DNA of 9,630 nt, from positions 1-9,630 of the forward strand of contig NZ_DHYG01000014.1 of assembly GCF_002414005.1 (NCBI RefSeq), in the 5' to 3' direction. Positions 6,710 through 9,630 of this stretch are shown here, one piece after another (positions within the stretch are counted from its first letter, which is position 1; each line of letters begins with the position of its first letter). The position numbers and the translations under genes are program-made. The notes under the pieces were generated by a model. The model had not been told where the DNA came from, did not search any database, and saw nothing but the letters and a program-made list of their open reading frames with translations. The DNA comes from Psychrobacter sp. UBA5136 (lineage in GTDB: Bacteria; Pseudomonadota; Gammaproteobacteria; Pseudomonadales; Moraxellaceae).

Positions 6710-8116
6710 ATGTATAGGGATATTATGAACACTCAGCAAGTTCCAGCGTCGATTTGGCAGCAAATGATTCAGCAAAATTTTTTATCTCTGTATGATTTAG
6801 CCGCAGACAATATCACTAACCCTGAGTATCTTCAGGGTTATGATTTTGTTTTTGAGTTTTCTAATGCCGTGGTTTACCTTATCGTCAATGATGTCACGAT
6901 GCAGGCTGATCAGCAGGATATTAATAGTACTCAAGTGCGCACGTGGAGAAAAGAGGTTGTCAATCAGCTCATCAAGCAACACGCTCAGCTGTATCTTAAA
7001 AATGATCAGGCGCTTACCTATAGAAATGAGTCGATATCTGACAAGACAGTGATATCTGACAAAACAGGGCATAAAGCGATTTATTTTATTGGCTTAACGT
7101 CGCTATCAGTGCAGCATCATGACGTTGCTAAAAAAGACAGCGCGCAAACCGTTTATCAAAACAGCTATCAAAATACCTATCAAAACAGCTATCGAAGCAA
7201 CTCTCAAAACGTCTATCAAAATACGCCAATAGAGATGCCGTCTTATGCGATTGGCTATGAATATGGCAGTCAGTTTTTTGCAGAAGACTGCGTGCTTGAT
7301 TTGGACGATGAAGAAAGTGTGCTACAAGTCTTTAGCTATCAGAACTTCACTGAGATACTTAAGCAATTGGTGACGCCCAGTGATTTGACGGCATTTTTAG
7401 ACTTTCATCGCAGTAAGCTTACTGGGTTTGAAGCATTTCAGGACGAGTCAACCTTGCTTGCGCAGTTTTTAGAGTCGCCAGATTTTCATCGAAGGGCGAT
7501 AGAAGTTCAAGAACAAATGGTGAGCCATGACTTAATCGCCGAGATTGAACCACGATTGCTCAAAGCGGCAGAGCCTGAGCAAACTGAGTTTGCCAAAGCA
7601 CTAATGGCAGAAATTCAAAAAAATACTCGAATGTGGTACAAGCTTTTTAACAGTTTGGTTAAAGAGTATTATGACGTGGGTACGCCAATACCAAAAGCGC
7701 AGGTTGATATTTTGGTCGATGAGTCCATGTACACCTATGCGTGTTTGGTAGAAAAAATATTGGCGCACAGAACCATCGATCAGGAATCACGCTGGAGTGG
7801 TTACGTGCGCCATGAACACTCTTATAATGTCTTTGGGCGTCATTACCTGCTGGTGTTTTATGCGCAAGATGACAACAGCTCGTTAAGTGCCGACAAGGTT
7901 CGTGCGGGCCACCAAGATTTGTTATTTGAGCTTAATGCGCAAATGCAGCAGCCTGTTATGCAAGATTTGTTTTTGATTGGCGTTGACGTCAGACCTTGTG
8001 AAGACAGCGTGAATACCGAGGTGCATCTCGATGCGTTCCATCAGCACGGCTCGCTTATCGACATACATACCCAGCGTTTGTACGAACAACTGGCTGAGCT
8101 GCGAGCGCAGTCATAA
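6710..8116 (+). CDS. Uncharacterised cytoplasmic protein with internal tandem repeats
   Basis: I do not recognise this 468-residue protein. There is no signal peptide, membrane segment, Walker loop or metal-binding cluster. The N-terminal part (about 15-135) looks like a mixed alpha/beta domain. It includes a doubled ISDKT (109-113 and 115-119). A low-complexity linker of six four-residue units of YQN-S/T type follows (149-172, Gln/Asn/Tyr/Ser rich). The C-terminal part (about 175-468) is acidic and largely helical, with an aromatic segment RMWYKLFNSLVKEYY (307-321) and a beta-rich block HYLLVFYAQDD (378-388) and LFLIGVDVRPC (420-430). Two starts are possible: ATG 6710 with GAGG at 6702-6705, or ATG 6725 with AGGGA at 6716-6720; both spacings are four bases, and the second would remove five residues. 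It lies between lysS and dnaX on the same strand, which gives no functional hint. The intact long frame and ordinary codon use argue that it is a real gene. Confidence 0.85.
   Translation: MYRDIMNTQQVPASIWQQMIQQNFLSLYDLAADNITNPEYLQGYDFVFEFSNAVVYLIVNDVTMQADQQDINSTQVRTWRKEVVNQLIKQHAQLYLKNDQALTYRNESISDKTVISDKTGHKAIYFIGLTSLSVQHHDVAKKDSAQTVYQNSYQNTYQNSYRSNSQNVYQNTPIEMPSYAIGYEYGSQFFAEDCVLDLDDEESVLQVFSYQNFTEILKQLVTPSDLTAFLDFHRSKLTGFEAFQDESTLLAQFLESPDFHRRAIEVQEQMVSHDLIAEIEPRLLKAAEPEQTEFAKALMAEIQKNTRMWYKLFNSLVKEYYDVGTPIPKAQVDILVDESMYTYACLVEKILAHRTIDQESRWSGYVRHEHSYNVFGRHYLLVFYAQDDNSSLSADKVRAGHQDLLFELNAQMQQPVMQDLFLIGVDVRPCEDSVNTEVHLDAFHQHGSLIDIHTQRLYEQLAELRAQS
7033..7068 (+). repeat. Two-copy 18-base in-frame tandem repeat
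   Basis: GATATCTGACAAGACAGT (7033-7050) is followed directly by a near copy (7051-7068) differing at two positions. It encodes the doubled ISDKT of the unrecognised protein. The length is a multiple of three, so copy change keeps the frame. Confidence 0.9.
7154..7225 (+). repeat. Six-copy 12-base in-frame tandem repeat
   Basis: Six units with consensus TATCAAAACAGC start at 7154, 7166, 7178, 7190, 7202 and 7214. Units 1 and 3 are identical; units 2 and 6 differ from each other at one base; units 4 and 5 have drifted most. The encoded unit is YQNS/YQNT, residues 149-172 of the unrecognised protein. The mix of identical and decayed units suggests slippage or unequal exchange followed by drift. 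Confidence 0.93.
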
Positions 8117-8222
8117 CCTGATTTCGTTACTTGATTTTAAGAGACATGTTTCGATACCTATATTTAAAATAAATCGCTGATTTGAAGCTTTATTTACATT
8201 ATTACTCACGTTGGCATTCATT

Positions 8223-9630
8223 ATGACGCAGCAATATCAAGTTTTAGCGCGCAAATACCGTCCAAAAAACTTTCACGAGTTGATTGGGCAATCGCACGTC
8301 TCTCAAGCACTGATTAACGCGATTGACTATAATCGCCTGCATCATGCTTATTTATTTACGGGTACACGCGGCGTTGGTAAAACGACCATCGCCCGTATTT
8401 TGTCTAAATGTTTAAACTGCGAGACGGGTATTACCAGTACTCCATGTGGCGTCTGTGATAATTGCGTGGCGATTGATCAAGGACGTTTTATTGATTTAAT
8501 CGAGATTGATGCCGCCTCGCGCACCAAAGTTGAAGACACCCGCGAGCTGCTTGATAATGTGCCGTATGCGCCAAGCCAAGGTCGCTACAAGGTTTATTTG
8601 ATTGATGAAGTGCATATGCTGTCGACGCACAGCTTCAACGCGCTGCTCAAGACCTTGGAAGAGCCACCTGAGCATGTAAAGTTTTTACTCGCCACCACCG
8701 ATCCACAAAAACTGCCCATCACGATTATCTCGCGCTGTTTGCAGTTTGTGCTGCGGCCTTTATCACAAAGCTTGCTCAGTGAACACCTAGCCAATATCTT
8801 AACCCAAGAGCAGGTGGATTATACCCAGCCTGCGCTTTGGCAATTGGCTAGTGCTGCCAAAGGCTCGGTACGTGATGCATTATCGTTGACTGACCAAGCG
8901 ATTGCTTTTGGGCAAGGCGCATTAGATGATGTGACGGTTAATGCCATGCTCGGCTTGATTGACGCTGCTGATTTGGTGCGTTTAATCACAGACATCTATA
9001 ATCATGATAAATCTGCGGTTGCTGCTCATATCGAGAAGATGCGCGCGCAGATGGTCGATGCAACCAGTATGTTTGATGGTTTGGCTGAGCTGTTACATCA
9101 ATTGGCGTTGACGCAGCTTTTGCCTGAAGTGGCTCTTAACGTAAATGAAGCGCAAGCGCAACAAATTCATCAGCTTGCCCAGCATATGAGCCCTGACGTT
9201 TTACAGCTGTATTATGAAATCGTGGTACAAGCGCGTGAAGGCGTGAAACTTGCCAGTACACCGATGCAGGCGTTAGAGATGTGTATCTTACGTTTATTGG
9301 CGTTTCGTCCTTTGCCCGTCGATGAGGTTTTGGTAAACCTACCGGATAGCACTGCACCATCTAGCACTACACCTTTAATCGAAAAAAATACTTCTACAAC
9401 TAATACAACTGAATCGCATACAGCGCCATCGAACACTGTTGAGCATTCCTCATCATTGTCAACTGTAGAGCCTTTGCCAGTAGCAGAGCCACATGGCGCA
9501 GTTTACGACAATGCTGAACTTGGTCAATATGGCAGCCATAGCCATAACCATAGTCATAACCATGATGAAGCGTTAAGTTTAATAGAAGATAGTAATATTA
9601 GTCTTAGCTCTGAGCCTGTTGTTGAGCCTG
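8223..9630 (+). CDS. dnaX: DNA polymerase III subunit gamma/tau (partial, runs off the window)
   Basis: This is the clamp-loader ATPase of the replicative polymerase; 469 codons are present and the C terminus is missing. Domain I has Walker A GTRGVGKTT (47-55), zinc-module cysteines C66, C75, C78 and C81, Walker B VYLIDEVH (124-131), sensor 1 LLATTDPQKLP (155-165), the SRC arginine finger at R171, and sensor 2 GSVRDALSL (214-222). Domain III, the oligomerisation collar, ends near 370. From 372 on, a Ser/Thr/Pro/Glu-rich linker with a His-Asn run (438-447) leads towards the tau-specific domains, which lie beyond the edge. The start MTQQYQVLARKYRP fits the family, but the ATG at 8223 has no good Shine-Dalgarno sequence. 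The 106-base gap before it shows no terminator or confident promoter. An A7 run near codon 388 may allow a short gamma product. recR, a common dnaX neighbour, is not visible. Confidence 0.97.
   Translation, partial: MTQQYQVLARKYRPKNFHELIGQSHVSQALINAIDYNRLHHAYLFTGTRGVGKTTIARILSKCLNCETGITSTPCGVCDNCVAIDQGRFIDLIEIDAASRTKVEDTRELLDNVPYAPSQGRYKVYLIDEVHMLSTHSFNALLKTLEEPPEHVKFLLATTDPQKLPITIISRCLQFVLRPLSQSLLSEHLANILTQEQVDYTQPALWQLASAAKGSVRDALSLTDQAIAFGQGALDDVTVNAMLGLIDAADLVRLITDIYNHDKSAVAAHIEKMRAQMVDATSMFDGLAELLHQLALTQLLPEVALNVNEAQAQQIHQLAQHMSPDVLQLYYEIVVQAREGVKLASTPMQALEMCILRLLAFRPLPVDEVLVNLPDSTAPSSTTPLIEKNTSTTNTTESHTAPSNTVEHSSSLSTVEPLPVAEPHGAVYDNAELGQYGSHSHNHSHNHDEALSLIEDSNISLSSEPVVEP
9383..9403 (+). 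other. Candidate -1 frameshift site in dnaX (slippery heptamer plus -1 stop)
   Basis: In the dnaX frame the codons for E387-K388-N389 give A_AAA_AAT at 9383-9389, which fits the X_XXY_YYZ slippery form. After a -1 slip the ribosome reads TAC, TTC, TAC, AAC and then TAA at 9401-9403, giving a product of about 393 residues that ends just after domain III, like gamma in E. coli. I see no internal Shine-Dalgarno stimulator upstream and no clear downstream stem, so efficiency is uncertain. The run of seven A (9382-9388) could also permit transcript slippage to the same stop. Confidence 0.4.
9534..9563 (+). repeat. His-Ser/Asn hexanucleotide repeat in the dnaX linker
   Basis: Five copies of a six-base unit, ARY followed by CAT, encode SHSHNHSHNH (residues 438-447 of DnaX). 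Every second residue is His. It lies in the linker after the conserved clamp-loader domains. Confidence 0.85.

Noticed and set aside
7154..7225. Regular repeats that might suggest a CRISPR array
   Set aside because: The units are only 12 bases, directly abutting with no spacers, and encode an in-frame YQN repeat.
8117..8222. dnaX promoter from TTGATT (8131-8136) with GATACC (8153-8158)
   Set aside because: The -10 match is too poor, and no other pair with correct spacing was found.
9136..9436. Minus-strand open frames of 74 codons in this region
   Set aside because: They lie opposite dnaX, which has unmistakable domain motifs in the other strand; they have no ribosome binding site or family features.

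Overview
The window reads as chromosomal housekeeping DNA from a gammaproteobacterium of the Moraxellaceae, most likely Psychrobacter. This rests on the character of the release factor 1, lysyl-tRNA synthetase, DnaX and FabH2-type proteins, on moderate base composition with AT-rich intergenic gaps, and on the mix of genes. The genus is an inference from recalled family resemblance, not from a search. I see no insertion sequence, prophage, CRISPR array, tRNA or rRNA gene.

Layout. At 42-725 (+) is a YetF/DUF421 membrane protein with an added four-cysteine knuckle at its C terminus. Convergent to it, on the minus strand, is a two-gene nicotinamide riboside salvage unit: pnuC (2089-1328), the importer, then a stand-alone NadR-type ribosylnicotinamide kinase (1377-781), whose start lies inside the end of pnuC. 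A 354-base divergent gap separates this from a FabH2-like 3-oxoacyl-ACP synthase III (2444-3589, +), which has its own strong terminator. Then come prfA (3832-4923) and lysS (5072-6610), both serving translation. A 468-residue protein I do not recognise (6710-8116) follows, and then dnaX (8223 onward), which runs off the right edge.

How the genes relate. PnuC and the kinase form one pathway: the importer takes up nicotinamide riboside and the kinase traps it as NMN for NAD synthesis. prfA, lysS and dnaX belong to core translation and replication. The FabH2-like enzyme probably links short acyl-CoA primers to fatty acid synthesis. The YetF protein and the unknown gene have no clear tie to their neighbours.

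The points most worth following are: a candidate slippery heptamer in dnaX with a stop five codons downstream in the -1 frame, which would give a gamma-like short product; the unrecognised gene, with two separate in-frame tandem repeats; and the YetF-zinc/iron knuckle fusion. I do not find evidence for a wholly new multigene system.
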